Assembly: GCA_027296055.1 (NCBI GenBank)
Contig: JAPUJT010000100.1
Coordinates: forward strand, 1 to 32,332
Source: Planctomycetota bacterium
Lineage (GTDB): Bacteria > Planctomycetota > JAPUJT01
Direction of reading: 5' to 3'
Length of the DNA: 32,332 bases
The notes beneath the pieces were generated by a model. That model saw nothing but the letters and a program-made list of their open reading frames with translations. It searched no databases and was not told where the DNA came from. The position numbers and the translations under genes are program-made. Below, in pieces: positions 15,016 through 23,574 of the stretch (the stretch's first letter is position 1; each line of letters opens with the position of its first letter).

Positions 15016-15816
15016 TCAGGAGGGTTTCGGGACGGGATTGTCCTCCAGGATCTTCATGAAACCCTCGAGGGAGCCCGGGGCGTAGCCAGCGTAATGGTTG
15101 TTGAAGTACCCGAAGACATCGACGCCACTTGCGAGCATCCCCTGGATCTTCTCTGCCCACCATTTCAGGACTTCGGTACGGTTCACGATCAGCCGGTCCC
15201 ACGTCTTCGTCTTCTTCTCGATTCCCTTCCTGTCCCCGAGCCACCGGACGAAGGCGTAGGGTCCCGTCAGTCGATCCAGTCTCGGCATCCAGGGGTGATC
15301 GATGAGGGCTAGGGGGATCTGATGCCGCTCGAGGAGGTCGAAGAACGGGTCTCCGAGCCAGGACTTGTGCCGTACCTCGACGACGAAGCGATATCCGCTG
15401 GGGAGCTGGGACAGGAACGACGCCAGCGTCTCGAACTCGGACGATTTGAACCCGTACGGAAACTGGAAGAGGAGAGGACCTAGCTTGTCCCCCAGGATGT
15501 CCATCTTTCCGAGAAATTCCGAGAGCTCGGCCCGGCAGTCGATGAGGACCTTCTCGTGGGTGATCGACCTGGGGACCTTGGCGGAGAAGATGAACCCGAC
15601 AGGGGTGTCCCGATCCCATTTCCGCACGAGGTACTCGGAAGGGGACCGGTACCATGTGCTGTCGATCTCGACGGAAGAGAACTGGCGGGCGTAGGCGGGC
15701 AAGTAGTCGCGTGGCTCGCACCCCTCCGGGTAGATCGTCCCGACCCAGTCCTTGCTGGACCACGACGAGGTCCCGAGGAGGAGACGCCCTTTCTTTCCGG
15801 ATCGCGCAGTCGCCAT
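15016..15816 (-). CDS. DUF72 (YecE-like) family protein
   Basis: The 266-residue protein is a recognisable DUF72 TIM-barrel-like protein: LLLGTSSWSSKDWVG at the N-terminus, YARQFSSVEIDSTWYRSP, FIFSAKVPRSITHEK, GPLLFQFPYGF, RFVVEVRHKSW, YAFVRWLGDR, and a C-terminal DVFGYFNNHYAGYAPGS. The family is widespread but its reaction is not established. It is divergent from the CPBP protease gene with a 110-base gap, and nothing in the surroundings indicates a pathway. Confidence 0.93.
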   Translation of the reverse strand: MATARSGKKGRLLLGTSSWSSKDWVGTIYPEGCEPRDYLPAYARQFSSVEIDSTWYRSPSEYLVRKWDRDTPVGFIFSAKVPRSITHEKVLIDCRAELSEFLGKMDILGDKLGPLLFQFPYGFKSSEFETLASFLSQLPSGYRFVVEVRHKSWLGDPFFDLLERHQIPLALIDHPWMPRLDRLTGPYAFVRWLGDRKGIEKKTKTWDRLIVNRTEVLKWWAEKIQGMLASGVDVFGYFNNHYAGYAPGSLEGFMKILEDNPVPKPS

Positions 15817-15926
15817 GGGGGAGCATTATGGGGACCGATCCGGGCGCGATCAATCGAGTCCGGGCGTCCCGCCCGAGGTTTTCCTTGTGGACACACTTCA
15901 TCCGCTCGTATCATCATCGCCGCAGC

Positions 15927-16625
15927 ATGACGACCCCCACTTCACGATACTGGCTTGCTGTAACGCCGGCGATGCTGGTGCCGTTCGTGCTATCGCTCCT
16001 CTACTTCGACATCCTCCCCGATCATCCCGTTGCAAGAGTCCTGTACACCGGTTCCAAGGTGTTCCTGCTCGTCTGGCCGGTCTTCAGCACGGTGGTGATC
16101 TACCGCGAGAGAATTCCGTGGCCAGACGTCAAGGCCCAAAAGCACTGGCGGGCCATCCCGCTCGGATTGATCGTCGGCGGGGTGATCGTGGGAGCCATGT
16201 TCGTCCTGATGGAAACCAGTGTGGGTGACGTCGTGAGGGGAGGCGCCGGGAAGATACGCGAGCGGGCGATCCAGTTCGGATTCCTCGAGCACTACTGGCT
16301 GTTCGCCATCTTCATCGCTCTCGGCAATTCCCTCTTCGAGGAGTATTACTGGAGGTGGTTCGTCTTTGGAGGGCTCCGCAAGGTCGTGCCCCTCGTTCCC
16401 GCCCTTCTCCTTGCCGGCGTGGCATTCGCCGCCCATCACGTCCTGGTCCTCTCCCAGTTCTTCCCGACGGGCTGGGCCTTCTTCTTCGGGGGAGCCGTCG
16501 GGGTCGGCGGCGCGATCTGGTGTATCCTCTACGAGAGGCAGAAGACTCTCATGGGCGCCTGGGTCTCGCACATCGTCGTCGATTTCGGAATGCTCACAAT
16601 CGGTCACCAGATCTTGAATTCGTAG
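15927..16625 (+). CDS. CPBP-family intramembrane metalloprotease
   Basis: The 232-residue membrane protein has the CPBP (CAAX protease and bacteriocin-processing) signature: EEYYWRW with Glu138, Glu139 and Arg143 in one transmembrane helix, AAHH (His170/171) in the next, and SHIVVDF (His215) near the C-terminus. Several hydrophobic segments surround these. Bacterial members cleave within or near membranes and include bacteriocin self-immunity proteins, but the substrate here is unknown and no bacteriocin gene is seen. ATG 15927 begins just before the first hydrophobic segment; the frame is open further upstream but that part overlaps the DUF72 gene and looks non-coding. Confidence 0.9.
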   Translation: MTTPTSRYWLAVTPAMLVPFVLSLLYFDILPDHPVARVLYTGSKVFLLVWPVFSTVVIYRERIPWPDVKAQKHWRAIPLGLIVGGVIVGAMFVLMETSVGDVVRGGAGKIRERAIQFGFLEHYWLFAIFIALGNSLFEEYYWRWFVFGGLRKVVPLVPALLLAGVAFAAHHVLVLSQFFPTGWAFFFGGAVGVGGAIWCILYERQKTLMGAWVSHIVVDFGMLTIGHQILNS

Positions 16626-16661
16626 CAAACGCCCCCCGCCCGGATGGCCGCGGAAAACTCC

Positions 16662-16691
16662 TTGAATCGAGGTCATACCCCTGTCTATCAT
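16662..16691 (+). promoter_or_regulatory. Possible promoter of the lipoprotein-kinase operon
   Basis: TTGAAT (16662-16667) and TATCAT (16686-16691) are separated by 18 bases, about 120 bases before the first gene of the 16812-20529 cluster. Confidence 0.4.
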
Positions 16692-16811
16692 CCGCCTTTC
16701 CGGGTCGGATGAACGGTAGGGGGCTTTCGCATGAAACCGGACCGGGGTCATGCCGGGATGCTTCGCCTGACCCTTCCATCGCATTGGCAGAATCCGAGGA
16801 GGCAAGAATCG

Positions 16812-17519
16812 ATGACGTTCAAGAGAGCCATGGGAATGCTGTTGGGTGTCGCGCTGGCGGTCGCGTTCACATCGGGGTGCAAGTCATCCTCTCCGACGTA
16901 TGAAGGCAGCTCCGTTGCCGACTTCAAGGAGTACAGGGATACGCGGCCTGTCCCGAAGGCCTGTGACAACAACCCGTGCACCGCCTGCAGGCCCGAGGGC
17001 CGAGACGCTGCCGAGGCGATCGTCTCCGGCGACGCCAAGGTAGACACCCTGTCGAATGGTGTTTCGGACCTCTACTCGTCGAGCGTCCACAAGCTGGACA
17101 GCTACATTGACGCGACGGGGAACAGCCGCACGTGGGCCGCCTACAGCAACGATGTGGACGCCTGTCAGGCGGGTAAAGAGACGGAGGAGGAGAAGCAGGG
17201 CTGTCACCAGGAGGTCTTCGACAAGCTCTCCGATGAGGACAAGAAGGATGTGGTGGCATTCCACGACGCCAACCAGGCCAGCGCCAACGCAAACCTGCGC
17301 GCATTGGCCGGACTCGCCAAGGTCAGCCTCGCCGTGACCGCACTGGCCGCCGAGTACAAGGAGAAGGATTGGGGGCTGAAGGACGCCGCGAAGGCAAGTC
17401 TCGTAGGCCAGTCGATGGCCAGCATGAGGGAGCAGGTCAAATTCATGACCGCGACCCAGCGGTTCCACAAGCAGGAAAAGGCCCGTATGGACTACCTGAA
17501 GCAGCACACGGGGAGGTAG
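16812..17519 (+). CDS. Cys-containing helical lipoprotein of unknown function
   Basis: I do not recognise the family. The 235-residue product starts at ATG 16812 behind GAGGAGG (16796-16802). It has a classic lipoprotein signal (FKRAMGMLLGVALAVAFTSGC, acceptor Cys23). The mature part contains a cysteine cluster (ACDNNPCTACRPEG) and two further Cys (DACQAG, QGCHQEV), suggesting disulfides, and then long Ala/Lys/Glu-rich helices. It is the first gene of a tight three-gene set with a second exported protein (7-base gap) and a transmembrane Ser/Thr kinase, so it is probably an envelope partner of that system. An upstream ATG (16731) would place 27 non-signal residues before the signal peptide and is unlikely. 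Confidence 0.85.
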   Translation: MTFKRAMGMLLGVALAVAFTSGCKSSSPTYEGSSVADFKEYRDTRPVPKACDNNPCTACRPEGRDAAEAIVSGDAKVDTLSNGVSDLYSSSVHKLDSYIDATGNSRTWAAYSNDVDACQAGKETEEEKQGCHQEVFDKLSDEDKKDVVAFHDANQASANANLRALAGLAKVSLAVTALAAEYKEKDWGLKDAAKASLVGQSMASMREQVKFMTATQRFHKQEKARMDYLKQHTGR

Positions 17520-17526
17520 AGCCTGC

Positions 17527-18558
17527 ATGAGCCGCACCACGTATGCGTTTCTCCTGCCGATCCTCATCCTCGTTGCATCGGGGAACTGCTCGGCGCCGGC
17601 GGGTGTCCCACCGGACACGGACGGAATAGAGACCAACCCGTTCCTCTTTCGAGTGACGCGCGAGCAGCTTGCCGAAGGGCCGATCGAGCTCCCACTGAAT
17701 TACAACGAGGAGCATTACAGGCAGCTCGTGATGGCCGTCAACTTTCAGAAGGTCTCCTACAAGGCGGGGGAGATCTCCCCCGACGTCGGACAGACCGTCA
17801 GCGCCCGGCTACAAACCGAGATCGTCAAGCTGAAGCGCTTCACGATCTTCTCCCTGCACCTCCGGGGCGGTGTGCGCGTCCTGCAAAACCTCTCGGCGGT
17901 CGGCGAGGCGAATATCGAGGTTCCCGAGGGGGATGCCTTGCCGAACATCGATCTCGTCCTCACGGGGGCGCTGACACTGAGCCGTGAGAGGCAGGAGAGA
18001 TACAACGTGGATGAGTTGATCTACGAGGTGGAGTGCGACTTCAACTGCGAGGACGTGGCGACGCGCACGTCGAAATTCGCGCAGAATTCGAGGGGTCGCG
18101 CGAAGAGAACCGTTTCGACGAGCCTGACGGGTGAGCGGCTGGGAGGGTTCGACATCAACGACGAGGAGCAGGCGATTCACGAGGCGGCAATGAAGGCCCT
18201 GGCCGGGCTGGCCAACAAGCTGGGGCACGAGTTCCCCGTCGGAGGAGAGGTCACCGGGATCCTGGGGGACCGGATGCAGATGAACCGGGGTGTCGAGCAC
18301 GGGATCGCCAAGAAGATGCAGATGATCCTTTATACCAGAGTGAGCGGTGTCGACCTCCCCATCGGGATCGCCGAGGCCCAGCCGGGACCGGAGACCTCGG
18401 CGATCGTCGTCTGGCGGTGGAACACGGAAGATCCATACGCCAAGGAGGTCATCGACGAGATCAAGTCCAACCGGGAGTGGCTGAAGGACAACAAGCTCCT
18501 CGCGTGCAGCGCAGGGACTCCCTTGCCGCCCGAGTGGGAACAACTGTACAAGGATTGA
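17527..18558 (+). CDS. Exported protein with CsgG/LpoB/FlgT-like features
   Basis: The 343-residue product begins with a signal peptide (YAFLLPILILVASGNCS); Asn before the Cys makes lipidation doubtful. The central part resembles the CsgG/LpoB-type fold: VMAVNFQKVSY, a spacing of helix and strand through SARLQTEIVKLKRFTIF, then NIDLVLTGALTLSRERQER, where such proteins carry a conserved beta-strand, and a long helix EEQAIHEAAMKALAGLANKL. The C-terminal ~80 residues (GEVTGILGDRMQMNRGVEHGIAKKMQMILY, split here as a strand-turn-strand unit) resemble the FlgT C-terminal type. These similarities are by eye and weak. By position it is an envelope component of the neighbouring kinase system. No function can be assigned. 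Confidence 0.82.
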   Translation: MSRTTYAFLLPILILVASGNCSAPAGVPPDTDGIETNPFLFRVTREQLAEGPIELPLNYNEEHYRQLVMAVNFQKVSYKAGEISPDVGQTVSARLQTEIVKLKRFTIFSLHLRGGVRVLQNLSAVGEANIEVPEGDALPNIDLVLTGALTLSRERQERYNVDELIYEVECDFNCEDVATRTSKFAQNSRGRAKRTVSTSLTGERLGGFDINDEEQAIHEAAMKALAGLANKLGHEFPVGGEVTGILGDRMQMNRGVEHGIAKKMQMILYTRVSGVDLPIGIAEAQPGPETSAIVVWRWNTEDPYAKEVIDEIKSNREWLKDNKLLACSAGTPLPPEWEQLYKD

Positions 18559-18598
18559 TGGATCGGGGATTGAGGGATTGAGGCCTCGGAGGGATTGA
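18552..18598 (+). repeat. Four GGATTGA direct repeats in front of the kinase gene
   Basis: GGATTGA occurs at 18552-18558, 18567-18573, 18575-18581 and 18592-18598, spanning the stop of the upstream gene and the start of the kinase. Copies two and three are 8 bases apart. It may be slippage debris, a binding site, or a way of placing several TGA stops and near-starts; no known element matches. Confidence 0.5.
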
Positions 18599-20529
18599 TG
18601 GCCGGGAACCAAGACTCCCAGATGGTACTTGTCCTGCTCCGGCTCGAGATTCTGGATCAGGAGACGATAGACAAGGTGCTTTCCCTCCAGGAGAAGGCCA
18701 AGGAAGAGGGGAGGGAGCTACCTCTCGCCGCCGTCCTCGTCCAGGAAAAGTTCCTGCCATTTGCCCAGGTGGAGCGGCTCGTCGCCCATCAAAAAGATGA
18801 ACCCCTCGTCTGCAAGTCATGCAAGACGGAGACGGGGGCAAAGTCTCTGAACCCGCGGGAGCCGTTCGTCTGCCCATCCTGCAGCAAGCCACTTCCCGAG
18901 ACCGACACGGCGATGGAGGCATTCATGACGATGGTCGCGCCGCCTTCATCACCGGCCAAGAAGGGCCTGATCGGCCAGACGATTGCAGGGTGCAGGATCG
19001 ATCGGAAGATCGGCGAAGGGGGCATGGGGGCCGTCTACGAGGCGACCGACGAATACCTGGATCGGAAAGTGGCCGTGAAAATCCTGCCCGAGTACCACGT
19101 CCAGCAGCCGGGATTCACCGAGCGATTCCTCCGGGAGTCCCGCTCCGCCGCGAAGGTAAATCACCCCAACGTCGTGCAGGTGATGCAGGCCGGCGTGGAC
19201 GGCGAGACGCACTACATCGTGATGGAGTTCGTCGAGGGGAAGAGTCTCGAGGACATCCTCGAGGCCGAAGGACAGGTCCCTATTCCGCGGGCGCTGCAGT
19301 ACGTCAGGGATTGTGCCCTCGGCCTCCAGGCGGCGTCGGAGCAGGACATCATCCACCGGGACATCAAACCGGACAATATCCGGATCAACCCGAAGGGAGT
19401 CGCCAAGGTCGCCGACTTCGGCCTGGCGAAAGATCTGGAGGCGTCCCAGAAGATCTCCGCGACCGGCGCGGTGATGGGGACGCCCCTCTACATGAGCCCC
19501 GAGCAAGCAAGGGGCGAGACGGTGAGCTTCCGGTCCGACGTGTATTCCCTCGGGGCGACGCTCTATCACCTGATCGTGGGGCGCCCGCCGTTCAGGGGCC
19601 CCTCCGCTCTGGTGATCATGGAGAAGCACACGAAGGAAAGTCCGGATCCGTTGTCCACCTCGGTGGCCGAGTGCCCCCCGGAAGTCAACGAGCTCGTCAT
19701 GAAGATGATGGCGAAGAAGCCGGATGAGCGGTTCAGCTCCTATCAGGAACTCGTGGCCGAGCTCGACAGGCTCCTCGGCAAGTCACAGGCGGGGGACGGC
19801 GCGATTCCCGTGGCCACTGGCCGGGGCATGCCGGGCTGGCTCATGATTCCAGCCGCGGTTCTTCTCGGGCTGGTGGCCGCGTGGGCCCTGTGGGGACGAG
19901 GGAACGATGATGGGCCTGCGGAGGAGACGAGCAAAGCGAGCGCTCAGGCCCCGGTCTCGACCGACGAGGGGGGAGGGGAGAACGACCCTTCCACAGACGA
20001 CGGCTCGAGACCGGAGAAGCCGGCCAAGCCCGAGACCGGGAAAGGCAAGCCGGATGGGCAGGTCGGACGTGACCAGCCGAAGGGTAGCGGTGAGAATGGT
20101 GAGAAGCGTCCGAGGCGGCCCCCTGTACGGCCGCCGAAGCCGGAAGGGATCCGCTTCTACATCAAAGCCGAAGGAGCCGACGATGTCCGCGACAAGCTCG
20201 CCGAGTACCTGGGGAATCTGGGTATGAGCGTGACGGATGATCAGTCGGCGGCTTCCCACATCGTCAGTGTGTCGGTCAAGTTCACCGGACTCGAGCACCC
20301 GGTAGAGAAGACCGCGGGGACACAGCTGAGCCTGCAAGTGAAGCTGACAGATGCGTCCACGAAGGATCAGATCTTCCTGCAGAGGAACGACCCTCGGCTC
20401 GCTTCCTCGTTTCTCGGGAGTGAGGGCCTTCGCCGCTCCAACGTGATCGACAAGGCTCTCGAGCAGATCGACGAGTCCCTGTCCAGGAAGGTCAAGAAGG
20501 CCCTTAAATCTCTCAGGAAGCGTAACTAA
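18598..20529 (+). CDS. Transmembrane Ser/Thr kinase with N-terminal helical domain, zinc ribbon and envelope C-terminal domain
   Basis: The 643-residue protein starts at ATG 18598 behind GGAGGG; a TTG one codon earlier is possible. Residues 8-66 form a helical unit ([39 protein letters not shown]) like the N-terminal domain of type II secretion ATPases. A zinc ribbon follows (Cys72, Cys75, Cys92, Cys95). The kinase domain has GEGGMGAVY (139-147), Lys161, Glu180, HRDIKPDN (Asp255), DFG (273-275) and [11 protein letters not shown] transmembrane helix spans about 413-433, then a charged, Pro-rich linker, and a C-terminal globular domain from about 517 that would lie outside the cytoplasmic membrane and may sense an envelope signal. 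All catalytic residues are present. Two exported proteins precede it in the same operon. The stop overlaps that of the convergent aldo/keto reductase by 4 bases. Confidence 0.93.
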   Translation: MAGNQDSQMVLVLLRLEILDQETIDKVLSLQEKAKEEGRELPLAAVLVQEKFLPFAQVERLVAHQKDEPLVCKSCKTETGAKSLNPREPFVCPSCSKPLPETDTAMEAFMTMVAPPSSPAKKGLIGQTIAGCRIDRKIGEGGMGAVYEATDEYLDRKVAVKILPEYHVQQPGFTERFLRESRSAAKVNHPNVVQVMQAGVDGETHYIVMEFVEGKSLEDILEAEGQVPIPRALQYVRDCALGLQAASEQDIIHRDIKPDNIRINPKGVAKVADFGLAKDLEASQKISATGAVMGTPLYMSPEQARGETVSFRSDVYSLGATLYHLIVGRPPFRGPSALVIMEKHTKESPDPLSTSVAECPPEVNELVMKMMAKKPDERFSSYQELVAELDRLLGKSQAGDGAIPVATGRGMPGWLMIPAAVLLGLVAAWALWGRGNDDGPAEETSKASAQAPVSTDEGGGENDPSTDDGSRPEKPAKPETGKGKPDGQVGRDQPKGSGENGEKRPRRPPVRPPKPEGIRFYIKAEGADDVRDKLAEYLGNLGMSVTDDQSAASHIVSVSVKFTGLEHPVEKTAGTQLSLQVKLTDASTKDQIFLQRNDPRLASSFLGSEGLRRSNVIDKALEQIDESLSRKVKKALKSLRKRN

Positions 20530-21527
20530 CCATTCGAGCGGAACCGTCGGTCCGGCTCGGGTTTGTTGTCCAGGATCTCCTCGATCTCCGCCATCACTTC
20601 CGGAGTGAGCTTCTTCACGAGCTCCAACGCCTTGAGGTTCTCTCGGACCTGCTCGGGCCGCGACGCTCCGGTCATGACCGTGCTGACGTGGGGGTTCCTC
20701 ACGCACCAGGCGAGGGCGAGCTGAGCCATGGTGCCTTCCAGCTTCTTGGCGACCGGCTGTAGCTTCTTTACCTTCTCGATGCGCATCCGTCCCTCATCGG
20801 TCTCCAGCTCGTCCTTGAGCCAGCCGAGGCTCTCCAGATCCAGGCGGCTGCCCTTCGGGACTCCGTCATTGTACTTCCCCGTGAGGACGCCGCTGGCAAG
20901 CGGACTCCAGATCGTCGTCCCCATCCCGAAGTCCTCGTAGAGCCCGAGATACTCCCGCTCGACGCGATCTCGATGGAACATGTGATACTGGGGTTGTTCC
21001 ATCGTGGGAGGCACGAGATGCTCCTGGCGTGCGATGGCATGGGCCTGCCGGATCTGCTGGCCGCTCCACTCGCTGGTGCCCCAGTAGAAGGCCTTGCCCC
21101 GATCGACGAGGTGGCTCATGGCTCGTACCGTTTCCTCGATGGGCGTCTCGTGATCGGGCCGGTGGCAGAAGATCAGGTCGACGTATTTCATCTGCAGCCG
21201 ATCCAGGGCCGCCAGCGCCCCCTCGATCACATGCTTGCGTGAGAGGCCCTGTTCGTTGGGCCCCGAGCCCCCCCAGAAGACCTTGGTGGAGATGATCAGG
21301 TCCGACCTCTTCCACCCCGCCTTCCTGATGATCCGGCCCGTCACCTCCTCGGCCTTTCCCCGGGCGTAGGCCTCGGCGTTGTCGAAGAAGTTCACCCCGG
21401 CGTCGAAGGCGACGCGCATGCACTCCTCCGCGACGTCCTCATCGACCTGGCTGCCGAACGTGACCCAGGCGCCCAGAGACAGGGTAGAGATCCGAAGACC
21501 GGACGACCCAAGGTGTCGATATTCCAT
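20526..21527 (-). CDS. Aldo/keto reductase, potassium-channel-beta-like subfamily
   Basis: The 333-residue NADPH-dependent TIM-barrel enzyme has the full catalytic tetrad: Asp49 and Tyr54 in [15 protein letters not shown], Lys82 in ISTKVFWGG, and His122 in IFCHRPD. The N-terminus [14 protein letters not shown] and [15 protein letters not shown] are typical of the Kv-beta/YghZ branch, whose substrates are small aldehydes and ketones such as methylglyoxal. ATG at 21527 follows AAGGAG; further upstream sequence in the frame has no homology. Its substrate cannot be inferred. It is divergent from the flavoprotein gene with a 157-base gap. Confidence 0.95.
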   Translation of the reverse strand: MEYRHLGSSGLRISTLSLGAWVTFGSQVDEDVAEECMRVAFDAGVNFFDNAEAYARGKAEEVTGRIIRKAGWKRSDLIISTKVFWGGSGPNEQGLSRKHVIEGALAALDRLQMKYVDLIFCHRPDHETPIEETVRAMSHLVDRGKAFYWGTSEWSGQQIRQAHAIARQEHLVPPTMEQPQYHMFHRDRVEREYLGLYEDFGMGTTIWSPLASGVLTGKYNDGVPKGSRLDLESLGWLKDELETDEGRMRIEKVKKLQPVAKKLEGTMAQLALAWCVRNPHVSTVMTGASRPEQVRENLKALELVKKLTPEVMAEIEEILDNKPEPDRRFRSNG

Positions 21528-21586
21528 TCTTACTCTCCTTAATTTGACATTCTCCGATCTGAGGGCGGTCCGATCAAGACCCGACC

Positions 21587-21600
21587 TGCCGCAGGCGGCA
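21587..21600. other. Small inverted repeat in a divergent intergenic region
   Basis: TGCCG (21587-21591) and CGGCA (21596-21600) form a 5-bp stem with a four-base loop between the divergent aldo/keto reductase and flavoprotein genes. It could be an operator or chance. Confidence 0.25.
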
Positions 21601-21684
21601 AGTCCAGTGGCTGGAGGGACGCACGACCGATACAATCCGGAGCGTCGATCGGTCAGGAACTCGTTCCGGGGAGGACGTTCTCAC

Positions 21685-22812
21685 TTGAGGGAAGTCGTAC
21701 TCATCGGCGGCGGCCACGCGCATCTCGTGGCGATCCGCAGGCTGGGGGCCGACCGTCCCGGGGACGTGTCCATCACCCTGATCAGCGACGGACCCGCCGC
21801 CCACTACTCGGGCATGCTGCCCGCCTGCGTGGCGGACCTCTATCACCTGGACGAGATCGGGGTGGACCTTGCCACCTTCGCGCGAGGAGCGAGGATCTCG
21901 TTCATCCCGGCTCGAGTGGAAGGGATGGACCCCCGCGAAAACACTCTCTCCTTTCGCGACCGCCCGCCGATGAAATATGACGTGGCATCGGTCAATATCG
22001 GCTCCGTTTCGCGCGGCCTGGATACCCCAGGGGCGCGGAAGAACGCGATACCGACGCGTCCCCTCGGCGGTTTTCTTCGAAGACTGGACGAGGTCGATCA
22101 GAGGACCCCGGTTGGGGGTGAGCCGGTCCGGGTGGTCGTCGTTGGTGGAGGTGCCGCCGGCGTCGAACTGGCGTTCGGCCTCGACGCGAGGTTTCGCGGC
22201 CGCGGCCGGCGAGCGACGATCACCATCCTCGAGCGCAGGGAGGAGGTTCTCGGGGATCGAGGCGCCGCGGTGGTCCGGATTGTGAGGGGCCTCTTTGGAG
22301 ACCGTGGCATAAAGGTCGTGAGTGGATCTCGAGTCGCGCGCGTGCAGTCGGATTCCCTCACGCTAGCCACCGGCGTCGAGATTCCATACGAAATCATGAT
22401 CTGGGCGACGGGGGGGGGGCCCTCCCCGTTCCTGGAGAGGACCGGTCTCGGTCGTGATCGGACCGGCTATCTCCAGGTCTCCAGGACGCTTCAGACCTCT
22501 TCGCCCCACGTATTCGCAGCCGGGGATTGCGTCAGCCTGGAGGGACATCCGGATCTGCCGAAGGCCGGGGTCTACGCCGTTCGACAGGGCTCCATCCTGG
22601 CCGAGAACATTCTGGCGCGTCTGAAGGGTGGGAACTTGCGAGAGTACGCTCCCCAGAGGGGATTCCTCTCGCTCATCATGACGGGAGACCGGAAGGCGAT
22701 CCTCGACTGGAAAGGCGTCGCGTTTCACGCCGGCTGGGCCTGGCGCTGGAAGGACTGGATCGACCGACGCTGGATGCGAAAGCTGGCGCAGACTCGGTCC
22801 GCCAGGGGTTAG
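21685..22812 (+). CDS. FAD-dependent pyridine nucleotide-disulfide oxidoreductase of the SelD-associated family
   Basis: The 375-residue flavoprotein has two dinucleotide folds: VVLIGGGHAHLVAIRRL at the N-terminus for FAD and VVVVGGGAAGVELAFGL near residue 150 for NAD(P)H, and the FAD-ribityl motif VFAAGDC. Segments such as AHYSGMLPACVADLY, RPPMKYDVASVNIGS and LPKAGVYAVRQGSIL match the family known as the N-terminal part of bifunctional SelD proteins (TIGR03169 type); its role is unproven and it also occurs in organisms without selenium use. The start is taken as TTG 21685, in frame directly before the FAD motif, with GGGGAGG about 10 bases upstream; an ATG far upstream (21379) would overlap the aldo/keto reductase. 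The NDH-2 family is the alternative reading. The stop overlaps that of the convergent thioredoxin-fold gene. Confidence 0.85.
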   Translation: MREVVLIGGGHAHLVAIRRLGADRPGDVSITLISDGPAAHYSGMLPACVADLYHLDEIGVDLATFARGARISFIPARVEGMDPRENTLSFRDRPPMKYDVASVNIGSVSRGLDTPGARKNAIPTRPLGGFLRRLDEVDQRTPVGGEPVRVVVVGGGAAGVELAFGLDARFRGRGRRATITILERREEVLGDRGAAVVRIVRGLFGDRGIKVVSGSRVARVQSDSLTLATGVEIPYEIMIWATGGGPSPFLERTGLGRDRTGYLQVSRTLQTSSPHVFAAGDCVSLEGHPDLPKAGVYAVRQGSILAENILARLKGGNLREYAPQRGFLSLIMTGDRKAILDWKGVAFHAGWAWRWKDWIDRRWMRKLAQTRSARG

Positions 22813-23387
22813 CCGAAGTAGGGAGGAGCGTTGCCCTTCTTCCACTTGATGTTGCAGCCCACGCTCGGTTTCTGATCCGCGGTAGCCGGCCCCCCGGCGA
22901 GCGCGGCATCGAGAGCCGCCCGCAGATCCTTGCCCGTCACGGGGATGCCGCTGTCGGGCCTGCTATCGTCCATTTGCCCCCGATAGATGAGCTTTCGCTC
23001 CTTGTCGAAGAGGAAGAAATCGGGCGTACAAGCTGCCGTGTAGGCCTTGGCGATCTCCTGCGACTCGTCATACAGATATGGAAAGGTGTACCCGACGGCC
23101 CGAATCTCTTCCGCCATCTTGTCAGGATGATCATCCGGGTAGTTTTCCACGTCGTTCGAGTTGATCCCCACAATCGCCACTCCCCTCTTGCCGTAATCGG
23201 TGGTCAGCCGCGCCAGCTCGTCGCGGACATGCTTGACGAAAGGGCAGTGATTGCAGATGAACATGACGATCAGCGCCGGAGCGTCCGAATAGTCGCCGAG
23301 GGAGACGGTCTGTCCCTGCGAGTCGGGCAACGAGAACTCCGGGGCTGACGATCCCAGCGGCATCATCGTTGATCTTGTCATCACCAT
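22809..23387 (-). CDS. Thioredoxin-fold protein of the AhpC/TSA-like CNHCPF family
   Basis: The 192-residue cytoplasmic protein has a redoxin-type start (SSAPEFSLPDSQGQTVSLGDY), an active site CNHCPF (Cys45 and Cys48), DELARL, VAIVGINSNDVENYPDD, and the cis-Pro segment ACTPDFFLFDKE. It would reduce peroxides or disulfides; the substrate is unproven. The redox centre is Cys-Cys, not Sec, in contrast to the lipoprotein at 3322. GGAGGAAG lies just upstream of the ATG at 23387. It is divergent from the isochorismatase gene (187-base gap). Confidence 0.94.
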   Translation of the reverse strand: MVMTRSTMMPLGSSAPEFSLPDSQGQTVSLGDYSDAPALIVMFICNHCPFVKHVRDELARLTTDYGKRGVAIVGINSNDVENYPDDHPDKMAEEIRAVGYTFPYLYDESQEIAKAYTAACTPDFFLFDKERKLIYRGQMDDSRPDSGIPVTGKDLRAALDAALAGGPATADQKPSVGCNIKWKKGNAPPYFG

Positions 23388-23574
23388 CGCGCTTCCTCCG
23401 TAGTCGTGGTTTGTTTGTCCGGTCTCCCGAAAAGAGTGTCCCAAGAGACCCGGGTCGCATTTTACCGGAGTTGGAGACAAATGTGCGAATTTCTTCCTTG
23501 CGCTCCACTCGAGCAATCGGTACTTCTGGTGGTTCTCCCGGCGCATATTGTGGAATCTTGGAAAGGAGCAAGCG

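Noticed and set aside
21379..21684. A longer N-terminus for the SelD-associated flavoprotein starting at ATG 21379
   Set aside because: It would overlap the aldo/keto reductase on the other strand, and the FAD-binding motif starts directly after TTG 21685, which has a suitable ribosome site.
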